Assembly (NCBI GenBank): GCA_022578965.1
Contig: MU400573.1
Location: 1-64,000, forward strand
Source: Xylaria sp. FL1777
Taxonomy: Eukaryota; Ascomycota; Sordariomycetes; Xylariales; Xylariaceae
Length of the DNA: 64,000 bases
Direction: 5' to 3'
Below are positions 24,240 through 38,459 of the stretch, piece by piece (position 1 is the first letter of the stretch; each line of letters starts with the position of its first letter). A program made the position numbers and the translations under genes. The notes beneath the pieces are model-generated. The model was not told the DNA's origin. It saw nothing but the letters and a program-made list of their open reading frames with translations, and did not search any database.

Positions 24240-25021
24240 GGCCTTCTGGGGCCATTACCTGCCTTCTTCATGACTTTATGATCATGATAATGATGAAGAT
24301 GGCGGTAGAATAGAGAGATATGTGCAAAGATCTGAAGCACGTTCTCTGTATGATTTTATGGCTAGCCTGACTCAGCTACCTATTATACTTTCGCTTGTAT
24401 ATCATGTTGTCGCATGCATCGTAAAATATACCCAAGCGTAGCATCCCACATAAGCAAGGGGGCTCTCGTTAATAGTACCTATTGCATTTCTTAAAACTCT
24501 ATTTTATAAATTCATGGATTTGGTTCACCCTAAATTCCACTTGCAGGATCTTGTTGCTACGAACCGTCAAGTAATAGTAGCAATATATACTTATCCATCC
24601 ATACGTAGGGTAGGCATGTACAAGAACTACTACAGATTTCCATTATACGTAGGTACCTACGTGGGTACTTTGCCCAATATCTATGCGTAAGTACTGTCTG
24701 AAGATAAAGATACAGTGCGTATAGGGCTAGATTATTTTACTGTGTGTATACTGTAGTAGAAAAATGGGCCTAGCCTTGCAGGCACCCCAAGCTGTTCGTC
24801 ACCTCCCGTACCTACTACGTAGTAAGACAGACATCACTGCTACCAGCCTCGGAGCCTCCCGTCGTCGCCCTACAGCTAAGCTTCACCATTCTTCGATCAT
24901 CCAGCGTTCTCCAAAAGCAACTGAACCTACTATATCGGCCGTTTTCTACCAACACCCTCTGCAGTCTTCCGCACCATACCGAATTATCCAACGTCGCTTA
25001 GATCGCAAGCAGACGACAACA
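24240..25021. promoter_or_regulatory. Intergenic region and rpt4 leader
   Basis: Contains TAGGTACCTACG words (about 24640-24665) and the leader of rpt4. From the ATG at 24764 to the rpt4 start at 25022 the frame stays open, so a longer N-terminus is formally possible; see the rpt4 entry. No other gene is seen. Confidence 0.5.
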
Positions 25022-26398
25022 ATGGCTTCCGATCAAGAAAGGGAGGGCGCCCTACAAGCTCTACGGTCTAAACTTATCGAGTCGCGGGAATGGGAATCGA
25101 AACTGAAGGCGCTACGATTAGAAATCAAGGGTCTAGAGAAGGACTACAACCAAACCGAAGAGAACATAAAAGCACTTCAGAGTGTGGGCCAGATCATCGG
25201 CGAAGTTTTGAAGCAGCTGGACGATGAGAGATGTAAGCGCCGCCTTGCAACAAATTAATGAGACCACACACTGACTTAGATGTTCACTTCTCAGTTATCG
25301 TGAAAGCGTCCTCTGGTCCTCGATACGTCGTTGGCTGCAGATCAAAGGTAGACAAGGCCAAGATGAAGCAAGGAACTCGCGTTGCCCTCGACATGACGAC
25401 ACTTACCATCATGCGGATGTTACCGCGCGAAGTAGATCCCCTTGTCTACAACATGTCACTGGAGGACCCCGGTCAGGTCAGTTTTGCCGGTATTGGTGGC
25501 CTTAACGATCAGATCCGGGAGCTGCGCGAGGTTATTGAGTTGCCCTTGAAGAACCCAGAGCTATTCCTAAGAGTTGGTATCAAGCCCCCGAAAGGTGTGC
25601 TATTGTACGGCCCTCCGGGTACGGGGAAGACCTTGCTGGCGAGAGCAGTCGCCAGCAGTTTAGAAACCAATTTCTTAAAGGGTATGACTGTTCCATATAT
25701 GGCTCTTCCCCCTCGCGGCTTTCAAATATGGCCACTAACATACTGTCCCGGCGTATAGTTGTTTCTTCGGCTATCGTAGACAAATACATCGGCGAGTCGG
25801 CCCGCTTGATTCGCGAGATGTTTGGATATGCGAAGGAACATGAGCCTTGCATTATATTCATGGACGAGATAGACGCCATCGGCGGACGTCGGTTTTCCGA
25901 GGGTACCAGTGCTGATCGTGAAATTCAACGGACACTTATGGAGCTTCTAAATCAGCTCGATGGTTTCGATTACCTCGGCAAGACCAAGATCATCATGGCC
26001 ACCAACCGACCTGACACTCTCGATCCAGCGCTGCTACGTGCAGGACGTCTCGACCGTAAGATCGAGATTCCCTTGCCCAATGAGGTCGGCCGCCTCGAAA
26101 TTCTCAAGATTCATGCCCAAAGTGTTGTAACTGAAGGTGATATCGACTTTGAGAGTGTTGTCAAAATGAGTGATGGATTAAATGGTGCAGATTTGCGCAA
26201 TGTAGTCACCGAGGCGTACGTCTCCAAGCTCTTAATCCCTTCTCTATACCAAACTTTACTAATCATGTCTCCATCAGTGGCCTGTTTGCTATTAAGGCAT
26301 ACCGGGACGCCGTCAATCAAGACGATTTCAACAAGGCGGTGCGGAAACTAGCAGAAGCAAAGAAACTAGAAGGAAAGCTTGAGTACCAGAAGCTATAA
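25022..26398 (+). CDS. rpt4: 26S proteasome regulatory particle ATPase Rpt4 (PSMC6)
   Basis: AAA+ subunit of the hexameric ring that unfolds and translocates substrates into the 20S core. There are four exons: 25022-25232, 25295-25681, 25759-26215 and 26278-26398, with all phases matching, giving 391 residues, the normal Rpt4 length. The N-terminal coiled coil leads to [15 protein letters not shown]. The OB domain contains the Rpt4-typical [13 protein letters not shown] and [14 protein letters not shown]. Walker A is [13 protein letters not shown] (exon 2), Walker B is [15 protein letters not shown], and the arginine-finger region lies around [14 protein letters not shown]. The C-terminus ends EYQKL. 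The ATG at 25022 gives [12 protein letters not shown], as in homologues; the open frame continues 86 codons upstream to an ATG at 24764, which I read as leader. Intron 1 starts GTAAGC, intron 2 GTATGA and intron 3 GTACGT. Confidence 0.95.
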
Positions 26399-29300
26399 GA
26401 CCAAGGCTAAGTGGAAAGAAGGACGCGAGGAACCAAAACATGGATATAGATGGATCATTCCGGCAGGCTGAGGTCTGGACGATTCCAAGAGCGGCCAACC
26501 GCAGCGATAGCCTTATGATGAGACTGCCTGGCCTCACTCGTGAACCGGTGTCCTGGCGCAGTGTAATACTATGTATGCTTACCTACATCTAGATCTGGCC
26601 CGCCGCGCGGAAACGAGACTGAACGGGACACTCCATCGTTCTCTCTATTCCGCATAGCCCGATTACACTTTTGATGAAAGATATGACCATAGATCGATGA
26701 TAGTCTGCGTGATCGATTGATATATTTTATCTATTTAGTACTCGCATACGCCGCGTACTGCACTAAATTGAATGTACTACCTGCCTGTATTCTCGCCCTG
26801 TGCTACGATTATTGCCTTGAACTATTGGTAAGGGAATTTTCCCATCATCTGCTCTTTATAATGGCTGTCTACGTATCTCGTGAGTAGGTACTAGACGTAC
26901 TTTAGGTGTATATGTATGTTAAAACACATGCACTCCTCCGGCGTACTCTTGGTGGCGAGTAGATAGACTGGATCATGATTCTTGGTTTCTTGTTGGGTCT
27001 GGGGTTCTTGTGGGCTTTGTTTAGGTACTTGGCCATCTGTCTTTGTATTTGTGAGTTTGGTATTTACGGATATATGGATGAGTGATATCGAGCTATTTCG
27101 ATAGACATATAAACATTCGCGCCTGAACTGGGTAACAGAGCCAGTCCGCTGTTTTCATTCTCATTTAATCTTAGTTACTCGTTGCAAGATACTTTGGCAT
27201 TTTGTCTGGATATGGAGGGACCGGGACTGATCATGTCTTTGCTGGGGAATTCATATGTTGTGTACCAAACGTCTCGTAACATAGCAGATCCTATCATCAC
27301 CAGCTGGATTTGGACAGACGAGTTGAGAAGCAGATAGCTCAGACACGTATTATTGATGTTTCCACAATAGATACTATCCGCACCTCCATCAAAACTGTTT
27401 GATCTCGCCACATCTCGGCTACGCTGCTACTTTGTATGGGTGGTGGGTTGTGTGTCTCACATGAAGTGTGAATGGGATCCAAAAGTGAGAGATGCCATTC
27501 ACGTTTCTTAGATACGAGTACCTATAGCGTATTATCCCGTCCTCCCTTTTACATGCGGGAACACTAGTTGTTGACATGAGATAGGTTTATTACGATTTAT
27601 TACCTGTATCTTCCGTGATAGCCAAGATGATGTATGAGTATCTACAACGGTGTGGTCACGGAGTAAGCTCGGACAAATCGTCCGCATGAGATGGTAGATA
27701 GTTGGTTTCCCAAGTCCGCGAAGTGGAGCGAGCTGAGATGCGGCTGAGAGGAGAGTTAACGTCTGCTATTTATATAGGGCTTTTGGATGGAAACTTCGCC
27801 TCGCCTGAACGCACGGCTGAAGAAGCTGGTTCAGTTGAGTGTTTACCAACGAACCACACAGAGACCTTGCGGCACGTGGGGGTACGGGCGTCTGCTGGGT
27901 GTGAAATCGAGGCTGCCAGCCCCCTCAGTTGATTATTGCTGTTTTAGTATTGACAACTAGCTGAGCTCCGGAAAGGGTTAGCATCTATCGTCGTGAGAGT
28001 TCAAGCCTCGGTAGAACCTCTGTGGGGGTGACGGAATCTATCGTGAGAAAGATTCCAAGTGAAGTTTCTGTGAACCGCATGATCGCAAAGGCGATTCGGC
28101 GAGGTGCTATTCTTAGATCAAGTCCATCTCCGCTATCGTGGCTAACAAATACCGACTTCCCTTTTCTGCGCTAAGAAGCCGGCCTATAACTCCGCCGAAC
28201 ACTTTTGATATGTGGGCCTAGAGCCTTGTGGCGGTGCCATTGCCGAAAACCTACCTCTTAATCGGTGTCAACTTGGCCACACTTGTAGCAGTCCGAAGCA
28301 TTCATCGGTAGGAAGTGTTGACCCCGTTCGAGAATGCTCTCGGGTTTAGTTCACAAATTTTTATGATAGTAGAGGTATACACGGTTATACAGGTAATTTC
28401 CAAGGGCTTTTACGTAGACCCGTATTCAGCAAGCAAAAAGGTATACTAATAACCAGGGTTGAGAGGTTAGATAGGTGTAGACAAGTCCCTCTTCGTTATT
28501 AACAAAAGTCACGCTAAATCATAAAATCATTTAGTCGCATTGAAGCTCGTTGAAAGTAGCGTTGGGATTGGTGGGATGCCGATAGCGACTAGAGATCTGA
28601 GGTAAGATCTTGTTTCGTCTGACAAGACGATCTATGTATCCTAGTTAGTGTCGAGCTCATGCTGGGAGAGGGAATAGACAAGAGGGAAGAAAAAGATCAG
28701 TATGTTAGGAGGCTGGTAGGGCTGGCTTGGTCGGAATCCGGGTTGCCCATACATGTAGTTGGTCTTGCTAGGTAAAAGAGCAAGAATTTGAAGATAGGTA
28801 TGACAGATATTCTCGTATGACGACATTTCGGGATAATTATATCAAACAAGTGGCGTTTGCCCTGGTTGGATCTGGCGACGTAGTACACCTAGATCCCCCT
28901 TTTCTGAAATGGCATCATTACTCGTGTTCGCAGATTGATCCCCATGTTTGTTGAACAGGATTGGCAACTACCGTTGGCCAACGGCTCTGAGGTTATCTTG
29001 TAGTATAGTTCCGATGGAATAGTGCAAGCTGCAGTGCTTGCAGCGTAGCATTCGACGACGCGCGTGTGGGATCCCCCGACCTGGGAGCTGCTGATAGGAC
29101 GGTGCACTAAACTACTTAGCTCAGGTACAGCCCCAAGAACAAGGACCGACCCCGGTCTCAACCAGCAGGCGGTGGAGGCTTTTGTCTTTGTCAGGGTTGC
29201 TGCCCACAATCCACAATGCCCACTGGACACGAAGTGCTGCCGGTATTGGCGACGTCGACGGCTCCAATTGCATGACATAGGATTTGCCCTACTGCGTACA

Positions 29301-30866
29301 CGAGGAAGAGCCATGTCAACTCAAGCAGCCGCGGTATCCCCGACCATGGGTGCCTTTGAGTGTGCGTACACTATGCCGAATACCTACTGAGCAAGTATAG
29401 TATTGGCTTTGACGCTACCCGCGTAGGCTGTGCTCGATAACACCCTGGCGGCTCGTATGGGAAATCTCGTCAATTCCCATGATACACTACCACCTACTGT
29501 AGTAGCAGCCGATGATGCAGTATCTACGAGCAGACTAGGAATCTCGAACCATTGAGATGGGCGATCGAGCGGTGGTTGCGTCGACTATTGTGCAATTGAT
29601 GAGGAGATGAAACCATTTTGTGGTCTACGTGGCTGCGATGAAACACATGAGGCTGCCGGCTTGATGCATGTGCTGAGACCGAGGAAGTCAACTGGCTGTC
29701 TGGTATGTAATATAATATATATAAATCGTTCGTGTAGTATCGATGATACCAGCTTTTGAGGTGGTGGTTCCTGGATTATCGACCTAACCAGCCTAACAGC
29801 AGGTACATATGTAGGTAGCTCGCTGTAGCTACCTTCAGTACTAGGCATAGTGTACGCCTGCCCTATAGATATACCTACCCAGGTAGGTAAAGTATGTACA
29901 CTAGGATATGTAGGTACCTACATACATACTTACTTACTTATGTAATACCTACCTAGGTACCTAGATAGACGCTGATAATAAAGGGGAGCTTGCTTGCAGA
30001 TGCCCCTCTTGATTGCGCTAACCGTCTCACTATAGGTAGCTTTAGTTTCCTGTGAGCGATTCGTATAGGTACGACTGTACCTACCACGCCCTTTGCCCCC
30101 AATATAACAGGGCAGCAGCAGCTGGGACCTAGCTCTCGTGCCAAGCGTGATACACAAGCAGTATAGCAAAACACCATGGCTTGTGAATGTATTGTGTATA
30201 CATATGTAAGTATAGCAGAGTGCAGTGCTTGTACGTGGCACAAGCTCAGACCCACATGGTCCACAGCGACGGGTTGGAGTCGGAACCCACCTGGGGCTGG
30301 GCAGCTACCTAGGTACTTTGAGAAGGTACTTTACGTAGGGACTCTGCGTAGGGACTCTACGTAGGTACCTCCATGTGAGGTAGCAAGTCTGGCCAGAGAA
30401 CAGAACAAAGAGAACCCCGCCGCAGCGTCTTTGTGTGTGGTGCCCCCCTTCAAGGCCTCTGATTTGCCTGGGCCTCCACACCACCACCGTCATCAGCAAG
30501 GAGGCCGATTCACCGTGTGTTGCTCCAGCTGCCGGTGCCGCCGCGCCGCTGCTGGCTGCATAGCAACGCCCGCTACAGCTCTGCCAACCCTGATCTTCGG
30601 GTTTTAGTATGATTCTAACAGGAGGTAGATAAAGGACCCTCAGCCCCAGATCAGTCCTTCTGGTTTGCCCCGGTCTCATTCTCCCTTCTCGTCCATCTGT
30701 CCTCATCTCTCTTCCTGCTCTCTCTCTGTGTCCAGCTTCATCCCCCTCCTTTCCTCCTCGAGACCACAAGCTGCTGCCAGCAGTGCATATCCTCTGTTGC
30801 CCTTGGTCCGACTTTTGTTTATTTCTGATACTTGTGTAAGAGTGACCGTACATTCTCGAGAGCACA
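26399..30866. other. Gene-poor intergenic region upstream of gfa1, 4.5 kb
   Basis: No reading frame with a domain or convincing splice structure. TAGGTA/TACCTA words are very dense at 29810-29970 and 30300-30370. The last 250 bases are C/T-rich (TCTCCCTTCTCG-type runs), as expected for the gfa1 core promoter and leader. An open frame on the minus strand at 28889-29314 has no recognisable features. Confidence 0.5.
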
Positions 30867-33478
<2,612 letters not shown>

Positions 33479-34306
33479 ATTTGAGTATTTCACAAATTTA
33501 TAAAGGCGACTTCTGACTGCAGGTTTTACGTTCACTGCGGCGTTGGCTTCAAAACGGACTTTGTTTCATGGTTGACGGTTGGGATGGGATAACACATGAG
33601 CGTTTTTGTTGTTTGCTATGATTTGCAAAAATTTGGGTGGAGCCATGAATCATTTGCTCCACCTCATATTAGAGTGAGAAGATGTGCAGCCAGAGGCTGA
33701 CTTGGTGGTTCATGCTGGCTGCGAAGCGAGGGCAGCAAATAGACTACGCAGAGATGATACATACTACCAAGTGATGATGACGACCTACATTAATAGATCG
33801 TCATGCGAAAAGAAATCTTTTACAACCAGTTTGATGCAGACATGTGACTTTTCAGCACCTACATAACAAGTACGGTAGTCTAGTAATATTCCCAGATCTC
33901 GTTGCAGGCATATTCCGATTATTTAACAAGTTGTTGGAAACGAGTTACTTTGAATGTGGTCGATTTAGCACCACGCTTATGGTTGGTAACTGAATCTAAT
34001 GTTACATCACCATGTCCCAGGCTTCTAGTTTACTCGTCTTTATGGGACAATGTGTCCTTCTTTTCGTCCCATATCTAAATTTACGTAAGCTTAGATATGG
34101 GAGAAGTAAACCGCACCACAGCATCCCCGACCACGGAGAGTCCGCGATGAGCTATGAGGCAGCTTCTGGGTCCTGTATGAGGCATAATCGTTCATACCAG
34201 GTCAAACCCCCCTCTACCCTGACCATTGTATGCACGCACCCCCTTTCAGCTCTCTATCAACCAACACACACCCACATGCAATTTCGTCCGCTCTGCAATA
34301 TTCTAT
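33479..34306. other. Convergent intergenic region between gfa1 and pre4
   Basis: Shared 3' flank of gfa1 (plus) and pre4 (minus). I see no gene or structured element in it. Confidence 0.5.
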
Positions 34307-35315
34307 CTACACGGTCTGTGTGCCGTAGCCCTTGATGCGGTCGGCGAAGGCCCAGCTCTGGTTCTCGAGCTTCTCGGTCTCGCTCAGCTCGACGCCGTCC
34401 TTGGTGACGACGGCCAGGGAGTACGAGTCGAGGGAGCGGGCGTCGCGGTAGAAGAGGACCTTCATGCACTCGCGGACGCAGTCGACGGCCTGCTCGCGCG
34501 TCACGTGCGCCACGGCGGCCTCGTCCGGCACCAGCCCGCGCATGATGGGCTGGGCCAGCATGCTGCCGAAGCCGGTGGCCAGGGAGGGCGAGGTGAAGGT
34601 CGTGCCCAGCAGGTCGGCGGCCGCGAGGAAGGGCGCGCCGGACTCGTCGAGCCCCGCCACCAGCAGGTGGTTCCAGAGGGGGTCGAACTTGGACCGGCGG
34701 TGGTAGAGGAGCTTCGACAGGTACTTGTGCAGGTTCCGCGCGTTCAGCGTCGGCTGGGCGCTCGTCGCCGTCGTCGTCGTGCTCGTGTACGCCTCGTCGA
34801 TGGCCAGCTCCGTCAGGTGCCGGTCCAGGTACTGCATGTCGGATACGTCGCCGCCGAACCCGACTACCGAGGACTCGGCGAACGTGCGGAGACGCTTGAC
34901 GTCTGTGAACCGGGCTAGGGAGCCGTAGGAGGCTGTTTTGGGGCGGCAAGACGCAGGGTTAGTTTTGGAGAATGGATGTAGAGAGAGAGAGAGAGAGAAC
35001 GAGGGGGGAGGCAAAGAGTGGGATCGGTGAGGTATTGACGCACCCAGGTTGTCGGCGGCGATAACCACGCCGTCCTTGAACTTCATGCCCAGTACCGACG
35101 TCCCGGTGACGATGGGTGACTGCGTGTGTTGATTGGGTCCATTCGGCTGCATGTAGGAGGCGTCATAGGCACCGTAGACGTCGTCTCTGGGCTGTTTGGT
35201 TTCACGGGTTGGTGTTAGCATTCAATATCTAGACAGGCCAGGTGAAGCTACCTGCCAGGTGGTGGCCAGGTTGCGGTTCACTTACACGGCCCCAAGCATG
35301 CGGTCTGTGATCCAT
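34307..35315 (-). CDS. pre4: 20S proteasome beta-7 subunit (Pre4/PSMB4 type)
   Basis: Non-catalytic beta subunit of the 20S proteasome core. There are three exons on the minus strand: 35315-35286, 35191-35044 and 34932-34307, giving 267 residues. Exon 1 encodes only MDHRPHAWGR and joins through GTAAGT...CAG (94 bases) to PRDDVYGAYDASYMQ; this fits the Aspergillus-type N-terminus far better than the uninterrupted frame that runs back to 35221. The second intron (34933-35043) contains a GA microsatellite and joins AADNLA to SYGSLARFTDVKR. Family landmarks are TGTSVLGMKFKDGVVIAADN, the YSRRSKF-like HRRSKFDPLWNHLLVAG, PSLATGFGSMLAQP and VLFYRDARS. There is no N-terminal catalytic threonine context, as expected for beta-7. 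The C-terminal tail reaches past the usual DRIKGYGTQTV. Confidence 0.94.
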
Positions 35316-35782
35316 GATTATCTAAAGAGGCTGAGGTGTACGGGTTCAAAGCGGCAGAGAATCGTCTAGTGTTGGGCGGATGGTGAGTGCTTGTGGGATT
35401 TATATCAGTGTGGTGAGGTTGAGTGAAGCTCCAGGCTGAGGTCAACCGATGGCGGGAGCTTAGTTTAGATAGGTAGATACAGGTACGACGATAGCAGCTG
35501 CGCGTCAGTTCTTCTGCCTTGCAAGCTCAAGCTTGACTGCACTAGGCCGGCAGATGTTCCTGTAACTGATCGGGGACAGCTGGTGACAGCTGTGTAGGTT
35601 ATGCAAGTCCCGCCCCACCTATACTTTCATATCGCGATCCTGTAGTACGATCATCTAACCATTTCGTATACAAAATATATCAAATTCATGAAGCATTTCT
35701 GAAGCGACTGATTACTTTATTTACAAAGACCGTATCCAGGTTAGCACCGCACGCTCATCTTGGGTTTTTATGTCAATACACA
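35316..35782. promoter_or_regulatory. Divergent promoter between pre4 and the HCNGP-like gene
   Basis: A 470-base divergent intergenic region. I see no proteasome-type control element (GGTGGCAAA) and no other motif I can name. Confidence 0.45.
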
Positions 35783-36672
35783 ATGGCTGGACTCGTAGCC
35801 TACGAGAGCAGCGACGAAGAAGAAGAGGTGAAGCCTCAACCTACACAGCCTGCAACAGAGGTATGAGTAAATGTCGTCGTGTATGAGCTGGACCTGGTCT
35901 GGCGGGCTCAAAGAGCAGTACTGATTGTGGTGAGACCAGCCACTGCGGAGGACTGAAGCGGCCACAGCTGACGCAAACAGCATCCCAAGTGAGTTGCTTC
36001 TCAATTTCATTTCATACTCACCTTGAAGCTTCCGATCTAAATCTCGTCCGCCTAGGCACTGTCATAAAAGAAGCACCAAAAAGCCCACAATCAAGATCAA
36101 AAGTAGATGAGGTGCAAACAGTCTACGGGCCACAAATAGGTCCCTCGTCAGGACCCAGCTTCCCGCCATTAGAAGAAGATCCGGAAACCGTAGAAGTACC
36201 GCTACCCCCAGGATCTCCATACACAGCGACGCGTGCGCTGCTGCGTGATCTCACGCTACCCGCTGTGCCGGACATGGACATCCCGCCTTCGCCACCGGGA
36301 TCGCCCTCGGCAGCGACGAGCAAGAAATTCGAGAACTTCCTCGAGCTCAAGAAGAAAGGGGTGCACTTCAACTCGCGGCTGGCCGACACGCCATCCATGA
36401 AAAACCCGGCACTCGCGGACAAGCTCCTGGCGTTCGTCGAGCTCGACCACCGCGATCAGTACCGCACCACGCTACCTGTCGATCTCTGGGACCCGGACGC
36501 GTTCCCCCGGTCCGCCTACAAGGAGCAGTTGCGTCAGAGCCAGAGTGAGCACGCGCAAGCGAGGGCTAGGGCCACGGGCGCGCCCGTTAATTTCGTGTCG
36601 TCGTCGGCTGCAGAGGACAGTAAGACTCAGGCATCCAGCACCGGGAGACGGAAGACGAGATTTGATACGTGA
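35783..36672 (+). CDS. HCNGP/SAP30BP-like nuclear protein
   Basis: HCNGP family; the human member SAP30BP is a nuclear transcription and splicing regulator. Proposed exons are 35783-35860, 35940-35988 and 36056-36672, giving 247 residues. Exon 1 encodes MAGLVAYESSDEEEE, the typical start of the family. The middle exon is chosen because only its 49 bases keep the frame (GTATGA...CAG and GTGAGT...TAG introns); it is the least certain part. The HCNGP core lies at about residues 130-205: FENFLELKKKGVHFNSRL, NPALADKLLAFVELD, QYRTTLPVDLWDPDAF. A Pro-rich stretch with two PPGSP motifs precedes it, and a short basic tail ends in RRKTRFDT. No targeting signal is seen. Confidence 0.85.
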
Positions 36673-37118
36673 GGGATGGATGCGGACTGTAACACCACGT
36701 CCTTGTGAGACACGGCAATCTGCATCACGAATAGCTGGGGGATCGGGTCCCGCGCGGCGTGACACTACAGCTATGCAGATATCATTTGGTCCATGTCTGC
36801 CAAAGGATAATCAGAGTAACGGACGTAAATGCACCTAAATACGATAAATCGGAAAGTCTACATCTTCAGCCTACGAGAATCATGCACTTAGCATAAGCGA
36901 CATTCACATTAAAGGACACTCTGGATCCAAGTTGTTGAATGTAATAAACATATGAAACTGCTATTCATAGACCGGCAAGTTCATCGGTCGAGGATATATA
37001 ATGTCGATATAAAAGAGTGTGGTTGTTCCTTCATTCCCAGTTCGTTTCAAGTACACGCTAAACAATCAATTCCAAAAACAAGAACAAACCATATGAACCA
37101 TAATAATACGACTAGTAC
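36673..37118. other. Short convergent intergenic region
   Basis: Shared 3' flank between the HCNGP-like gene and the minus-strand gene ending at 37119. Nothing else is recognised. Confidence 0.5.
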
Positions 37119-38459
37119 CTAAGCTGTGATCCCAGGCCCTCCTTGGACTCGGTCACACTCTTCCAAGAAGCGATACACCCCCTCTAACCCCTCGAATTCT
37201 TCGGAGAAATGATCGCCCGAGCTCATATGAGGCGGGGACATGGACTCATAGCCTTCCGGATCAGAGATTGATAGCCACGGGTTGCCGTCAAGTTCATCAA
37301 TGCCTTCGAACAAGTCGTGTTCGTTGGGGAAACTATCCTCGGACCGGAGTGATCCTCCAGGGGATGTCAGAGCTACCAAACCTTGACCATCATTAGCTTC
37401 GGTGTTCGGTGCGAAAGGGAACCTCAATGCCATGGGTACGCCCATCTCAGCATCAAAGTTTGCGTCCTCGCGAACAACACCCCGCGTGAGACCGAGATCA
37501 TCACATAAGGATTCCACCGTGTCGGCATCGACACCGGGGAAGCGGACACGCAAGATATAGCCTTTCTCCATTTGAATGGGGAGGTCTCCTAGCGTCGAGA
37601 GCTTCTTTATATCGGCAAGTGTCGAGGTGAGGTCCTTTAGCGCCCGTGCGAAGTCAACAGACAGCACGTCGAGGAAGCCTTCGGTGTTCAGGGTGGTGCC
37701 ATCAAGTGCAGGGGCTTTGAAACCGGCAGACGGATAGGGAAACGCGGCGGACAGAGGGCTGAGGGCGGTGATGATGGGATTCAGCCGGAAGTCGACGTAA
37801 GAGCCGGCGGCATGGTGGGGCATCGCCGCCATCTTCCGGGTGGCCTCGTCCTGTAGGGCCGACACGGCGCGGTATCGCTTCTCGCCACGGTGATTCAAGC
37901 CGTCGAACTGCGCCTTCTGGCCCGAGATCCAGAACGCTCGCACCGCTGCGGATACATTTTGGAATACCTGCGCCTGCGATGCCGGTGCATGAGAGAAGTA
38001 CCGGGCCCCGCCAACACGTCCTGAGCCGAGACCGTAGCCACCGGCTGTGCGGGGAAGAGCACCTCCTGTGAGATTCGGGCGTAGAGTGCTCGCGAACGGA
38101 GCACGGCCGGTGATCTGGGAGACTGCTTGACCGGTCCGGGTTTGGAGGAACTTGGAGCGGTCGATTCGTGGAAGTTCACTAAGCCGGCCAGTGCTCATGA
38201 AGCGACGCACAGCAGCGTCGATGTTCTTGTAGGTGGCGCTAGTGGAGTGCCATCGTCTATTCTTCTGTTGGCGGAGAAAGGCGGCCGGATGGATAGGATG
38301 GCGAGGCTGTGATCGGACAAGGACGGGTTCGACAGCGGCGTTGACTGGCCGCGTAACGTTTACCAACTTGCTTCGTATAAGCTTGGTCGCTTTGTAGGCG
38401 GTGCTACGAGCAAGCCGCAGGGCTAGCGGTGCCCATATGCCACCTATAGAGGCGACCAT
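37119..38459 (-). CDS. Conserved ascomycete protein, probably mitochondrial, unknown function
   Basis: Single exon of 446 residues from the ATG at 38459; the frame continues a few codons upstream only through a TTG. The N-terminus (MVASIGGIWAPLALRLARS, then many Arg, Lys and Ser and no acidic residue for about 70 positions) looks like a mitochondrial presequence. The middle has several short conserved-looking blocks, AAVRRFMSTGRLSELPRIDR, then ARYFSHAPASQAQVFQNVS and GSYVDFRLNPIITALSPLS. The C-terminal 150 residues are acidic, with LSVDFARALKDLT and YILRVRFPGVDADTVESLC. Homologues in many moulds are, as far as I recall, labelled casein kinase II beta 2 subunit, but no CK2-beta zinc motif is visible here, so I regard that name as unsupported. 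Confidence 0.85.
   Translation of the reverse strand: MVASIGGIWAPLALRLARSTAYKATKLIRSKLVNVTRPVNAAVEPVLVRSQPRHPIHPAAFLRQQKNRRWHSTSATYKNIDAAVRRFMSTGRLSELPRIDRSKFLQTRTGQAVSQITGRAPFASTLRPNLTGGALPRTAGGYGLGSGRVGGARYFSHAPASQAQVFQNVSAAVRAFWISGQKAQFDGLNHRGEKRYRAVSALQDEATRKMAAMPHHAAGSYVDFRLNPIITALSPLSAAFPYPSAGFKAPALDGTTLNTEGFLDVLSVDFARALKDLTSTLADIKKLSTLGDLPIQMEKGYILRVRFPGVDADTVESLCDDLGLTRGVVREDANFDAEMGVPMALRFPFAPNTEANDGQGLVALTSPGGSLRSEDSFPNEHDLFEGIDELDGNPWLSISDPEGYESMSPPHMSSGDHFSEEFEGLEGVYRFLEECDRVQGGPGITA

Noticed and set aside
27965..28035. tRNA-like stretch with AGTTCAAGCCTC resembling a T-loop
   Set aside because: I could not pair an acceptor stem or place an anticodon arm, so it is not a tRNA on inspection. 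I found no other convincing tRNA, although I could not run a covariance search.
28889..29314. 141-codon minus-strand frame
   Set aside because: No recognisable motif, no flanking exon signals and a composition like the surrounding non-coding DNA.
34226..34918. Open frames of 230 residues on both strands over the proteasome beta-7 gene
   Set aside because: These are frame shadows of the GC-rich pre4 exon; the translations are repetitive and the pre4 frame explains the DNA.
35860..36056. Alternative joins for the HCNGP-like gene (exon 1 direct to 36056, or an 8-base middle exon)
   Set aside because: Both put exon 3 in the wrong frame; only the 49-base exon at 35940-35988 keeps it open.
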